Positions 1 through 5,542 of a stretch of 8,338 nt of DNA are shown here, piece after piece (within the stretch, counting starts at the first letter, position 1; each line of letters starts with the position of its first letter). The stretch spans positions 1 through 8,338 of the forward strand of contig JAFECY010000139.1 of the NCBI GenBank assembly GCA_018241865.1, given 5' to 3'. Made by a program: the position numbers and the translations under genes. Below the pieces are notes generated by a model that searched no databases, was not told the DNA's origin, and saw only the letters and a list, made by a program, of their open reading frames with translations. Source of the stretch: Pseudomonadota bacterium (GTDB lineage Bacteria; Pseudomonadota; Gammaproteobacteria; Burkholderiales; Burkholderiaceae_D).

Positions 1-134
1 AGGCCGGTTTCGCGCGAGAAGTATTCGTTCGCTGGTTTGCCGTTGACAGTGATCTTGCCGCTGCCAGACTTGATGAAGACGCGCGCCACTGCACTCTTGC
101 GACGGCCGGTCCCGTAGTTGTAGTTACCGATCAT
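1..134 (-). CDS. rpsI: 30S ribosomal protein S9 (partial, N-terminal part)
   Basis: The protein starts [19 protein letters not shown] at ATG 134-132 and runs off the left edge after about 44 codons. The [12 protein letters not shown] segment followed by [11 protein letters not shown] is the standard N-terminus of bacterial S9, a small-subunit protein whose C-terminal tail (not in this window) reaches the decoding region. The gene lies 9 nt downstream of rplM. Its Shine-Dalgarno sequence AAGGA (plus positions 141-145) overlaps the rplM stop codon, so translation of the two genes is probably coupled. rplM-rpsI is the conserved bacterial order. Only the 5' end is visible, so integrity of the rest cannot be judged. 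Confidence 0.97.
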   Translation of the reverse strand, partial: MIGNYNYGTGRRKSAVARVFIKSGSGKITVNGKPANEYFSRETG

Positions 135-143
135 GTCCGTTCC

Positions 144-572
144 TTACAGTTCGAGTGCTTTGGGTTGCTGGGCAGCGTGCGGATGCGAACTTTCCGCATA
201 CACTTTCAGCTTCTTGATCATCGCGTAGCCGAGCGGGCCCTTGGGCAGCATGCCCTTGACAGCCTTCTCCAGCGCGCGGCCGGGAAAACGCGCTTGCATT
301 TTCTCGAAATTGGTTTCGTAGATACCGCCCGGATAACCGGAGTGGCGATAGTATTTCTTGTTCAGCGACTTGGTGCCGGTAACGCGCAACTTGCCGGCAT
401 TGACTATGACGATAAAATCGCCGGTATCGACGTGCGGAGTAAATTCAGGTTTGTGCTTGCCGCGCAGTCGGCGTGCCACTTCGCTGGCAACACGTCCGAG
501 GACTTTGTCCGTCGCGTCAATCACGAACCAATCGCGCTGGACTTCATGTCCTTTAGCGGAGAAGGTTTTCAT
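144..572 (-). CDS. rplM: 50S ribosomal protein L13
   Basis: This is a complete 142-residue L13, the usual length for the family. Visible hallmarks are the N-terminal [16 protein letters not shown], the [17 protein letters not shown] block, and the [10 protein letters not shown] segment, followed by the basic [15 protein letters not shown] region. L13 is an early-assembling protein of the large ribosomal subunit. The start at 572 is supported by an AGGAAG Shine-Dalgarno sequence in the 5' leader and by the family N-terminus (MKTFSAK). It is the first gene of an operon with rpsI. In E. coli, L13 represses its own operon through the mRNA leader. Here the leader is about 108 nt and begins with a hairpin, so a comparable control is possible but unproven. 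Confidence 0.98.
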   Translation of the reverse strand: MKTFSAKGHEVQRDWFVIDATDKVLGRVASEVARRLRGKHKPEFTPHVDTGDFIVIVNAGKLRVTGTKSLNKKYYRHSGYPGGIYETNFEKMQARFPGRALEKAVKGMLPKGPLGYAMIKKLKVYAESSHPHAAQQPKALEL

Positions 573-657
573 GTTGACTTCCTAATCAGGGGTAAATTGC
601 TCAATGTACGATGGCGGTTCCGCCTCCCGTGTTGCGATGGCGGACGCGACCTTGTTT

Positions 658-680
658 TTCTTCCTGAGCAAACGGAAGAA
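658..680 (-). promoter_or_regulatory. 5'-terminal hairpin in the rplM mRNA leader
   Basis: Read on the minus strand, TTCTTCC (680-674) and GGAAGAA (664-658) form a perfect 7-bp stem with a 9-nt loop. It sits exactly where the predicted transcript begins. Further down the leader, GGCGG/CCGCC (613-624) can form a second small hairpin, and CCGCCATCG occurs twice (609-617 and 635-643), so alternative pairings are possible. A role in mRNA stability or L13 feedback is inference. Confidence 0.45.
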
Positions 681-686
681 CCTGAA

Positions 687-715
687 ACTATAACCTTTTC
701 AGTCTCGCCAGTCAA
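687..715 (-). promoter_or_regulatory. Sigma70 promoter of rplM-rpsI
   Basis: On the minus strand, TTGACT (710-715) is followed by exactly 17 bp and then TATAGT (687-692), a near-consensus housekeeping promoter. The predicted start of transcription is around 680-683, giving a 5' leader of about 108 nt before the rplM ATG at 572. This strength fits a ribosomal protein operon. Confidence 0.85.
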
Positions 716-771
716 CTTTCCCAATTTTCGCCAATCCATCGCGGCACCCAAACCCCAAAAGCCGAACCCGC

Positions 772-798
772 TACAATACCGCCATCTTTTTCAAGGGG
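772..798 (+). promoter_or_regulatory. -10-like element and RBS of the OsmC-family gene
   Basis: TACAAT at 772-777 resembles a sigma70 -10 box; no convincing -35 lies 16-18 bp upstream. AAGGGG at 793-798, six bases before the ATG at 805, is a good Shine-Dalgarno sequence and fixes the start. The predicted leader is very short. Confidence 0.4.
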
Positions 799-804
799 AT
801 TGCA

Positions 805-1251
805 ATGGAATGCACCGTACGCTGGGCCGGCCTGTCCGGCATGACTTTTCTAGCGGAAACCGGCTCCGGCCACATCGTGACCATGGATGGCGCACCGGAA
901 GGCGGCGGCCGCAATCTCGCGCCGCGGCCGATGGAAGTCGTCCTCGCCGGCACCGGCGGCTGCACCGCCTATGACGTGGTGCTCATCCTGCGCAAAAGCG
1001 GCCAAGACATACGCGGCTGCGATGTCACGCTAAAATCGGAACGCGCCGAAAAAGACCCCAAGGTCTTCACCAAAGTGCATTTTCACTTCACCGTACGCGG
1101 CCGCAATCTGAAAGCCAACTTAGTCGAACGCGCCATCAAGCTCTCGCACGAAAAATACTGCTCCGCCTCCATCATGCTGGAGAAAACGGCAGAACTCACA
1201 CACACGTTCGAGATCGTCGAAGATGCAGGCGAAGCGCTCCAACAAAGCTGA
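805..1251 (+). CDS. OsmC/Ohr-family protein (YhfA-like)
   Basis: The 148-residue protein has the OsmC fold signature. An N-terminal beta-rich region (MECTVRWAGLSGMTF) leads into APRPMEVVLAGTGGCTAYDVV with the first conserved cysteine at Cys53. After the KVHFHFTVRG strand comes the helix HEKYCSASIML with the second conserved cysteine, Cys119. In characterised Ohr and OsmC proteins the paired cysteines reduce organic hydroperoxides in the cytoplasm. This sequence looks more like the YhfA-type subgroup, whose substrate is unclear, so peroxidase activity is inferred only from the retained cysteine pair. It is transcribed divergently from rplM and runs convergently into the Doc gene 28 bp away with no obvious terminator between them. 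The ATG at 805 is chosen from AAGGGG at six-base spacing. Confidence 0.92.
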   Translation: MECTVRWAGLSGMTFLAETGSGHIVTMDGAPEGGGRNLAPRPMEVVLAGTGGCTAYDVVLILRKSGQDIRGCDVTLKSERAEKDPKVFTKVHFHFTVRGRNLKANLVERAIKLSHEKYCSASIMLEKTAELTHTFEIVEDAGEALQQS

Positions 1252-1279
1252 TTCTTACCCAGCAAGCGGCACACAAATA

Positions 1280-1669
1280 TCAAGGCACGCGGCGCACCCG
1301 AAGCCAATCGGCAAATGCCTGTTCGGCCAACGTCCCGGCCGCTACGCCCAGCATGGCTTGAATCGCATCGTGCGGCGTGAATTGGATGGTCACGCCGTTG
1401 TCGGCCAAAAATAAACGCGCAAGTACCCAAGCCGTGCGCTTATTGCCATCACTGAATCCATGATGCCTAGCGAAGCCAAAGCCGTAAGACGCCGCCAGAT
1501 CGAACACATCGGGCGGCGGATCGCCATATGCATGCAACTGCTGCGGCCGCGCGTGCGCTGACGCAATCGCATGCATATCCTTGACGCCGTCCAAGCCCCC
1601 ATGCTGCGCCAGTTGCACATCATGAATCGCAAAGACGACATCGCGGCCGATCCAGCGCCACGCACTCAT
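1280..1669 (-). CDS. doc: Doc-type Fic-fold toxin (death-on-curing family)
   Basis: This 129-residue protein carries the Fic/Doc active-site motif HGFSDGNKRTA starting at His70 (H-x-F-x-D-G-N-K-R). Lys in place of the second Gly of canonical Fic (HPFxDGNGR) is the mark of Doc. P1 Doc phosphorylates elongation factor EF-Tu and so stops translation. The N-terminus (VVFAIHDVQLAQHGG) also matches Doc proteins. The intact motif suggests an active toxin. It is the second gene of a two-gene operon: its ATG lies 7 bp after the stop of the AbrB-type antitoxin, with GAGGGC just upstream as a ribosome-binding site. The function is inferred from family membership; the target in this organism is not shown by the sequence. 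Confidence 0.93.
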   Translation of the reverse strand: MSAWRWIGRDVVFAIHDVQLAQHGGLDGVKDMHAIASAHARPQQLHAYGDPPPDVFDLAASYGFGFARHHGFSDGNKRTAWVLARLFLADNGVTIQFTPHDAIQAMLGVAAGTLAEQAFADWLRVRRVP

Positions 1670-1676
1670 TTAGCCC

Positions 1677-1904
1677 TCATTTGGCCAATACACGCAGAAT
1701 TTCCCGATCTTCCCGCATGATGCTCTCGGCCAAAGCCATTTGGCGCGCGAAATCGGGGCTATAAGGCGTCAGGCGCATGCCGCCGTCCGGTGCTTCCGTC
1801 AAAAAAAGCGTATCGCCTTTCTGCACGTTCAATTTCGCCTTAGCCTCCTTGGGAACAATAAAGCCCTCGGAAGCGCCTACAGTGGTTAATTTAAATGTGT
1901 ACAC
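1677..1904 (-). CDS. AbrB/MazE-type (SpoVT-AbrB) antitoxin paired with Doc
   Basis: This 75-residue protein has a swapped-hairpin AbrB DNA-binding domain at about residues 3-48 (KLTTVGASEGFIVPKEAKAKLNVQKGDTL written in parts: VGASEGFIVPKEA, LNVQKGDTLFLTE). Its acidic, helical C-terminus (SPDFARQMALAESIMRED) is where such antitoxins bind their toxin. It begins with GTG at 1904-1902, five bases after a perfect GGAGG, which decides the start. It presumably neutralises the Doc toxin encoded immediately downstream and represses its own promoter, where an 8-bp-arm palindrome lies. P1 Doc is paired with Phd, not an AbrB protein; the AbrB-Doc combination also exists in other bacteria, and the C-terminal sequence resembles those partners. 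Confidence 0.92.
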   Translation of the reverse strand: MYTFKLTTVGASEGFIVPKEAKAKLNVQKGDTLFLTEAPDGGMRLTPYSPDFARQMALAESIMREDREILRVLAK

Positions 1905-1914
1905 GATGGCCTCC

Positions 1915-1934
1915 TATATAATTTTTATTATATA
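1915..1934 (-). promoter_or_regulatory. Palindromic operator/promoter of the abrB-doc operon
   Basis: TATATAAT and ATTATATA form a perfect 8-bp inverted repeat around a 4-nt centre, immediately upstream of the GGAGG that serves the GTG start at 1904. On the minus strand the first arm contains TATAAT/TATATA preceded by TGG, which would act as an extended -10 box; no good -35 is seen. An operator embedded in the -10 region is typical of TA autoregulation by the antitoxin. The assignment of the regulator is inference. Confidence 0.6.
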
Positions 1935-1974
1935 CCAGCATCCCTCCCACGTCGCTGTCGCCAGAATGACGGGC

Positions 1975-2301
1975 TTATGTGTCCATTCTCAGCATGCGCC
2001 TCATCAATAGCGCGGGAAAATCTTGCTGATGCCCGGCGATGGCATAGACATACACATCGCCATCTACACGCCGATAGACCAGCTTATGGTGCGATGTCGG
2101 GACGTATTGGTACGCGAAAATGCCGACGGCAGACAACTCCTGAACAGATGCCCCGGTCAACAGGCCTGAATCCACCAGAGCCAGCTTGTCGAATATCGCG
2201 TCTTCGGCCTTTACCCAATCAGACTCGCTCCATTGGCTAAGCATGTACTCCTGAAGCGACAGGAGATCCTCCTGAGCATCGGGGAGGATGAAGATCGTCA
2301 T
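1975..2301 (-). CDS. RelE/ParE-superfamily toxin
   Basis: The 108-residue protein has the RelE/ParE layout: an N-terminal strand (MTIFILPDAQEDL), two helices (LLSLQEYMLSQWSES and WVKAEDAIFDKLALV), then a C-terminal sheet (HHKLVYRRVDGDVYVYAIAGHQQD) ending in a basic tail. RelE members cut mRNA on the ribosome while ParE members inhibit gyrase; the sequence does not clearly assign it to either. Its ATG lies 22 bp after the stop of the Phd/YefM antitoxin. No Shine-Dalgarno sequence precedes the ATG (only AAAAAATC), so toxin synthesis probably depends on translation of the upstream antitoxin and is kept low. The domain appears intact. It is 70 bp upstream of the AbrB-Doc operon on the same strand. 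Confidence 0.88.
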   Translation of the reverse strand: MTIFILPDAQEDLLSLQEYMLSQWSESDWVKAEDAIFDKLALVDSGLLTGASVQELSAVGIFAYQYVPTSHHKLVYRRVDGDVYVYAIAGHQQDFPALLMRRMLRMDT

Positions 2302-2307
2302 GATTTT

Positions 2308-2337
2308 TTGCGCTTATTTGCGCTTACTTGCGTTTTT
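2308..2337. repeat. 10-bp tandem repeat at the antitoxin-toxin junction
   Basis: TTGCGCTTAT (2308-2317), TTGCGCTTAC (2318-2327) and a partial TTGCGTTTTT (2328-2337) are arranged in tandem. The repeats span the last antitoxin codons, its stop and the spacer before the toxin ATG at 2301. On the minus strand each full unit carries a TAA. Confidence 0.8.
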
Positions 2338-2602
2338 GACGGGCTGCGGCCAATTGTGCGCGCGACTGCGCTACGGAAATTTCCTTGCCCCCTAGGCGAT
2401 CTTTTTCACCCAAGGCCATGACCTTCAGTGCGGCAATCAATGATTCTTTTTCTTGGTACCGCTTGACACTTTCAATCACCATACTAGCTTCGCCATTCTG
2501 GGTGATGATGAACGGGGTGCCGTTCATCATCAAGTCTTCCGAAATCTGCGCCGCGTGGCTTTTCAGGTAGGAGATAGACTTGATGTTGGCGACCGATGAC
2601 AT
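2324..2602 (-). CDS. Phd/YefM-family antitoxin
   Basis: The 92-residue protein starts MSSVANIKSISYLKSHAAQI, followed by GTPFIITQNGEASMVIESVKRYQEK, the standard Phd/YefM fold with its N-terminal DNA-binding part at about residues 1-50. The charged C-terminus (EKDRLGGKEISVAQSRAQ) would wrap the toxin. The open frame extends upstream to 2794, but the extra residues do not match the family. They also lie over a good promoter (2631-2659), so the ATG at 2602 is chosen; AGGGA lies 8 bases before it. The protein should neutralise the RelE/ParE toxin encoded 22 bp downstream and repress the operon. The very basic end (ARQKRK) is encoded within the first copy of a 10-bp tandem repeat. Confidence 0.93.
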   Translation of the reverse strand: MSSVANIKSISYLKSHAAQISEDLMMNGTPFIITQNGEASMVIESVKRYQEKESLIAALKVMALGEKDRLGGKEISVAQSRAQLAAARQKRK

Positions 2603-2630
2603 ACGGGAAATCCCTAGGATAGAGAAACTG

Positions 2631-2659
2631 AATTTAGTCCTGAATTTGCTTACAGTCAA
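2631..2659 (-). promoter_or_regulatory. Promoter of the Phd-RelE/ParE operon with repeated CTGAATTT sites
   Basis: On the minus strand TTGACT (2654-2659), a 17-bp spacer and TAAATT (2631-2636) make a good sigma70 promoter about 30 bp upstream of the antitoxin ATG. On the plus strand CTGAATTT occurs twice (2628-2635 and 2640-2647), 12 bp apart, covering the -10 box and spacer. These could be antitoxin binding sites; this is inference. Confidence 0.7.
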
Positions 2660-2892
2660 GCATTGGCGTGCGCCTTGCTTGCTCAAACTATGCAATTGCC
2701 CTTCCCGGATTCGAGCTCGGAAATAGCTTTGCGTGTGATCGGGCTGGGCACCTTTGCGACCACAACACAAGATCATTCCCGACCAGAAACCCAATATCCA
2801 AGCAAGCTATTCGCGCTGGAATGCCCCATCCCCACCCTGCCTCTCCTTGAAAGGGAGGGAATCGCAACAGCGAACGACCACCTGCATTGCCG

Positions 2893-2934
2893 ATTTTGAA
2901 CATGCTTTTCGCCGTGTGCGCCGTGGTTCAAAAT
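2893..2934. repeat. 42-bp element with 9-bp inverted ends
   Basis: ATTTTGAAC (2893-2901) and GTTCAAAAT (2926-2934) are perfect inverted arms around 24 bp that contain GCCGTG twice. The inner text (CGCCGTGTGCGCCGTGG) resembles a class of dispersed intergenic repeats. It could fold as a stem-loop downstream of coq7, but no T-run follows, so it is not a classical terminator. Confidence 0.55.
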
Positions 2935-3000
2935 GGTGTGTTTTTGCGTAAGCCCTGCTACTGACTTGCGCGCCATCACCGCCCAAGCAAAACCTTCCAT

Positions 3001-3636
3001 TCAAAGGTAATAAGCAACGCTAGTCATCACCTTCGCCATCCCCCGCATTACTCCCCGCACCGGCGGTGGCAAAGGTGCCGCGCCCAGCGCATCCGCCGCC
3101 GCGCCATGCGCCGCCTCATCGGCGCACATCTGCGCGACGATCGCCCGTGATTTCGCGTCCTGCGGCGGCAAGCTAGCCAAATGGCCGGCAAGATGCGCCG
3201 CCACCTGCCGCTCGGTTTCCACCACAAAGCCCAAGCTAGCCGCATCCCCCAGTCGGGCGGCGACCATGCCCATGCCAAACGCCCCGGCGTACCACAAAGG
3301 ATTGAGCAGGCTGGTGCGCGCGCCCAGCTCATGCAAGCGCACAACCGTCCACGCCAGATGATCTTCCTCCTCCAGCCCGGCCTGCGCGAACTGCTGGCGC
3401 ACCGCCGCACTGCGCGCAAAGCGCCCCTGCGCGGCATACAAAGCCTGGGCGCACACCTCGCCCACATGATTCACCCGCATCAGACCGGCGCTATGGCGGC
3501 GCTGCGCCGCATCCCACGCCGCCTCGGGCACTTGCTGCGCCGGGCTAGCGCGATGGCCGCGTGTCACGCCCGCGATCGTCCGCAAGGCCAGATCGGCATC
3601 CACAATCAAAGCATCCATTAAACGGCGAATCATCAT
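3001..3636 (-). CDS. coq7: Coq7-type 3-demethoxyubiquinol 3-hydroxylase
   Basis: This protein of about 211 residues is a ferritin-like di-iron monooxygenase of ubiquinone biosynthesis, which hydroxylates the demethoxyquinol ring in the penultimate step at the inner membrane. The iron ligands are visible: Glu in [11 protein letters not shown], Glu and His in LEEEDHLAW, Glu in VVETERQV, and Glu and His in [22 protein letters not shown] and the C-terminal [16 protein letters not shown] also match Coq7. The start is uncertain. ATGs occur at 3636, 3633 and 3618 ([17 protein letters not shown]) and a TTG at 3642, none with a strong Shine-Dalgarno sequence. The longest ATG form is given because family members usually have a few residues before the (I/M)D..L...D.ALRT segment. 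The gene is divergent from the porin gene and ends before an intergenic region, with no operon partner. Confidence 0.93.
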   Translation of the reverse strand: MMIRRLMDALIVDADLALRTIAGVTRGHRASPAQQVPEAAWDAAQRRHSAGLMRVNHVGEVCAQALYAAQGRFARSAAVRQQFAQAGLEEEDHLAWTVVRLHELGARTSLLNPLWYAGAFGMGMVAARLGDAASLGFVVETERQVAAHLAGHLASLPPQDAKSRAIVAQMCADEAAHGAAADALGAAPLPPPVRGVMRGMAKVMTSVAYYL

Positions 3637-3712
3637 GAACAAATAACATTACCAAAAAGAAATATTTCCCTTAACCCATCGAAATCCAACGATTTGTTGT
3701 GCAAGTGCGACA

Positions 3713-3838
3713 GGCTTTTCGTCATATTGCCACAAAAGCCAAAATCCCTTTGCCCTACACGCGCCAATTTGTTGAAATCATGGCTAACTTCTTGACCACT
3801 GGGATTAGAAGTGCCGGCAGGGGCGTTACCACTAGTGG
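3713..3838 (+). promoter_or_regulatory. Series of inverted repeats upstream of the porin gene
   Basis: Three symmetric elements precede the porin: GGCTTTT/AAAAGCC (3713-3719 and 3734-3740), extendable by GT/AC with one bulged C; ACTTCT/AGAAGT (3787-3792 and 3807-3812); and the 10-bp palindrome CCACTAGTGG (3829-3838). The porin ATG is at 3891. No promoter with good -35 and -10 boxes could be fixed in 3637-3890. The elements could be operators or 5' UTR hairpins; the sequence does not decide which. Confidence 0.35.
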
Positions 3839-3890
3839 CCTTGCTGGATGCAACAAACCTTTAGCATCACCAACCTTCGGAGAAAATTGA

Positions 3891-5117
3891 ATGAAAAAAT
3901 CGCTTCTCGCACTCGCAGTTCTGGGCGCATTCGCCGCTTCTGCACAAGCACAAACCAACGTCGCCATCGGCGGCGTGGTGCAAGCCAACGTGAAGAGCTA
4001 CAAAGTCGGCGGCATTTCCGCTGGCAACGCCGCTCTGGGCCGTCAAGGCAACAACGAACTGCGCGTGGACGACGACTACAACTCGCGCTTCTGGCTGACT
4101 GGTTCGGAAGATCTGGGCGGCGGCAACTCCGCGATTTTCTATGTTGAAAACCGTCTGAACACCGACCAACGTCAATCGACCGGTCTGGCTACCGGCGCTG
4201 GCTTGGCTGACGGCGACACTTGGGTCGGCCTGAAAGGCGCTTGGGGTCAAGTCACCGTTGGTAAGCACTCCTGGCTGAGCGTCCAAGGTCTGCTGACCGA
4301 AATGCAAGTCGGCACCGGCGGTCTGGCTGCCATCCCAACCAGCATGCTCGGCACCTACAGCATCCTGAACCAAGCCGGCGCTGTGACCGGTGCCGGCGCT
4401 ACCGGCGTGGTTCCTGCCCCGAGCTTTAACACTTCCGGTACCGCCTATCTGGACATCACCCGTCGCGTCAACTCGATCACCTACCGTTCGCCGAATTTCA
4501 GCGGCTTCAGCGGTGTGGTCGGCGTTTCGACCGCTTCGGCTGGCGCGGAAGGAACCATCAACAACACCAACTACTACAACGACGGTCGCGAGTACTACCT
4601 GCAAGGTACCTACTTCAATGGCCCGTTCTACGTCAACTTGGCTTATCGCAACCACACTGCCGAAGGTCGCAACGGTCTTGACCAGAAGCAGATCCGTCTG
4701 TCCGGCTTCTACAAGATCAATGGCTTCAAGATCGGCCTGCAGTACGATCGCGCCACCAACGATCTGGTCGTTGCCAATGCATCCCCGGCACCTGTTGCAC
4801 TCACCGAGTCCAGCGGCTCCCGTACCGCATGGCAGATCCCGGTCAGCTATTCGTTCGGCAACCACACCATTTTGGCTAGCTACACCAAGGCCGGCAACTA
4901 TGGCAACGTAACCGATTCCGGCGCCAAGATGATTACTCTGGGCTGGGATTACGCTCTGTCCAAGCGCACCAACGTCGGCGTGTACTACAGCAAGCTGTCG
5001 AACGACACCTACGCTGCATACCAGCCGTTCCTGGCAGGCACCTCCTTCACCGGTTCGGGCTTGGCTTATGGCGAGAACGCAACGACCTTCGCTCTGGGCC
5101 TCAAGCACACCTTCTAA
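3891..5117 (+). CDS. Gram-negative trimeric porin (betaproteobacterial OmpC-like, Porin_4 type)
   Basis: This 408-residue outer-membrane protein should form a general diffusion channel. Residues 1-20 are a clear Sec signal peptide (MKKS, then LLALAVLGAFAASA) with an AQA cleavage site before QTNVAIGGVV. The mature part alternates short beta strands with Gly/Asn-rich turns, for example SRFWLTGSEDLGGGNSAIFYVE and DTWVGLKGAWGQVTVGKH. It ends in LGLKHTF, the C-terminal aromatic residue that the BAM assembly complex recognises. Length and pattern fit the 16-strand porins of Burkholderiales. GGAGA at 3879-3883, seven bases before the ATG, supports the start. Codon choice is strongly biased to GGC/CTG/AAC, as expected for a highly expressed gene. 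A strong terminator follows at 5157-5185. Its last six codons and 3' UTR recur in decayed form at 7451-7522. Confidence 0.96.
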   Translation: MKKSLLALAVLGAFAASAQAQTNVAIGGVVQANVKSYKVGGISAGNAALGRQGNNELRVDDDYNSRFWLTGSEDLGGGNSAIFYVENRLNTDQRQSTGLATGAGLADGDTWVGLKGAWGQVTVGKHSWLSVQGLLTEMQVGTGGLAAIPTSMLGTYSILNQAGAVTGAGATGVVPAPSFNTSGTAYLDITRRVNSITYRSPNFSGFSGVVGVSTASAGAEGTINNTNYYNDGREYYLQGTYFNGPFYVNLAYRNHTAEGRNGLDQKQIRLSGFYKINGFKIGLQYDRATNDLVVANASPAPVALTESSGSRTAWQIPVSYSFGNHTILASYTKAGNYGNVTDSGAKMITLGWDYALSKRTNVGVYYSKLSNDTYAAYQPFLAGTSFTGSGLAYGENATTFALGLKHTF

Positions 5118-5156
5118 TCGGTGGGTTGAACCTAGACAAGCAATTGTCGTGTAATG

Positions 5157-5185
5157 AAAACGGGCGCTTCGGCGCCCGTTTTTTT
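5157..5185 (+). terminator. Rho-independent terminator of the porin gene
   Basis: AAAACGGGCGC, a TTCG tetraloop (5168-5171) and GCGCCCGTTTT pair over 11 bp, and the run of seven T ends at 5185. The C(UUCG)G loop is exceptionally stable. On the minus strand the structure is followed by only a short T-run, so it may weakly terminate the HNH-like gene from the other side. Confidence 0.95.
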
Positions 5186-5196
5186 GGCTATTCGGA

Positions 5197-5466
5197 TTAC
5201 CGTGTAGAAACCGCATACTCTCCCGCGACCTCTTCTGTGTGGAACCGCTCTCTGCAGTCCGTGCAAAGCAGCGCCAGATTCACCATCGGCTCACCGTCCA
5301 ATAACGGCTCCATTTGCGTCACATGGAAGTCCTGCGATTCGTACACGCCCCTGCAGGAAGAGCAGCGATTATTTTGTTCCCGTAGCAGCCTTGTTCTTGG
5401 ACTTTCCTGCTTGGGCGGTTTCAAGCCAGACTCTGCGGCCATCAACGGCTTAGACGGTTCCGGCAA
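5197..5466 (-). CDS. Small HNH-like zinc-ribbon protein, possibly degenerate
   Basis: The 89-residue frame has the spacing of an HNH nuclease domain: CSSC at residues 35-38, a central segment FHVTQMEPLLDGEPMVNLALL (residues 47-67 in two pieces: FHVTQMEPLL, DGEPMVNLALL), then CTDC at 68-71 and His76. In active HNH enzymes the position before (I/x)xP is normally DH or HH. Here it reads Thr50-Gln51, and the residue after the last Cys is Arg rather than His. It may therefore bind zinc without cutting DNA. The first usable start is TTG 5466 (ATG 5442 is the alternative), with only a weak AGGCGG upstream. The frame stays open to a stop at 5536-5538 and encodes a very basic stretch (RKKRTKKK) without a start codon, which suggests the true start has been lost or is unusual. 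It follows the AbiEii-like gene on the same strand. Confidence 0.6.
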   Translation of the reverse strand: MPEPSKPLMAAESGLKPPKQESPRTRLLREQNNRCSSCRGVYESQDFHVTQMEPLLDGEPMVNLALLCTDCRERFHTEEVAGEYAVSTR

Positions 5467-5542
5467 CGGATATCGCCGCCTGCCAGCTTGATTGCGGGCG
5501 GTGTTCTTCTTTTTCGTTCGTTTCTTTCTTTGATCTTACGAC

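Larger units (their letters stand above)
2603..3000. other. Gene-free intergenic stretch between coq7 and the Phd operon
   Basis: About 400 bp without a convincing gene. The right part of the Phd operon control region occupies 2603-2660. From 2660 to about 2820 nothing is recognised. 2822-2861 is a C-rich/G-rich segment (CCCCATCCCC...CTTGAAAGGGAGGG) and 2893-2934 an inverted-repeat element. Both resemble low-complexity dispersed intergenic sequences often seen in proteobacterial genomes. Short open frames here translate to low-complexity peptides and carry no family signature. No clear terminator for coq7 was found. Confidence 0.6.

Noticed and set aside
165..974. Long plus-strand open frame opposite rplM
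   Set aside because: It is antisense to a certain rplM gene, runs through the rplM promoter into the OsmC-family gene in another frame, and has low-complexity Arg/His-rich content with no family signature.
2308..2337. CRISPR-like repeat
   Set aside because: The units are 10 bp, directly adjacent and without spacers, so this is a short tandem repeat, not a CRISPR array. No array was seen anywhere in the window.
2603..2794. Upstream extension of the Phd/YefM antitoxin to 2794
   Set aside because: The extra 64 residues match nothing, the family starts at MSSVANIK, and a good promoter (2631-2659) lies within the extension.
3867..5216. 449-codon minus-strand frame opposite the porin gene
   Set aside because: It is a shadow of the porin's strongly biased codons. 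The porin has a signal peptide, beta-strand pattern, terminal Phe, RBS and terminator; the antisense frame has none of these.
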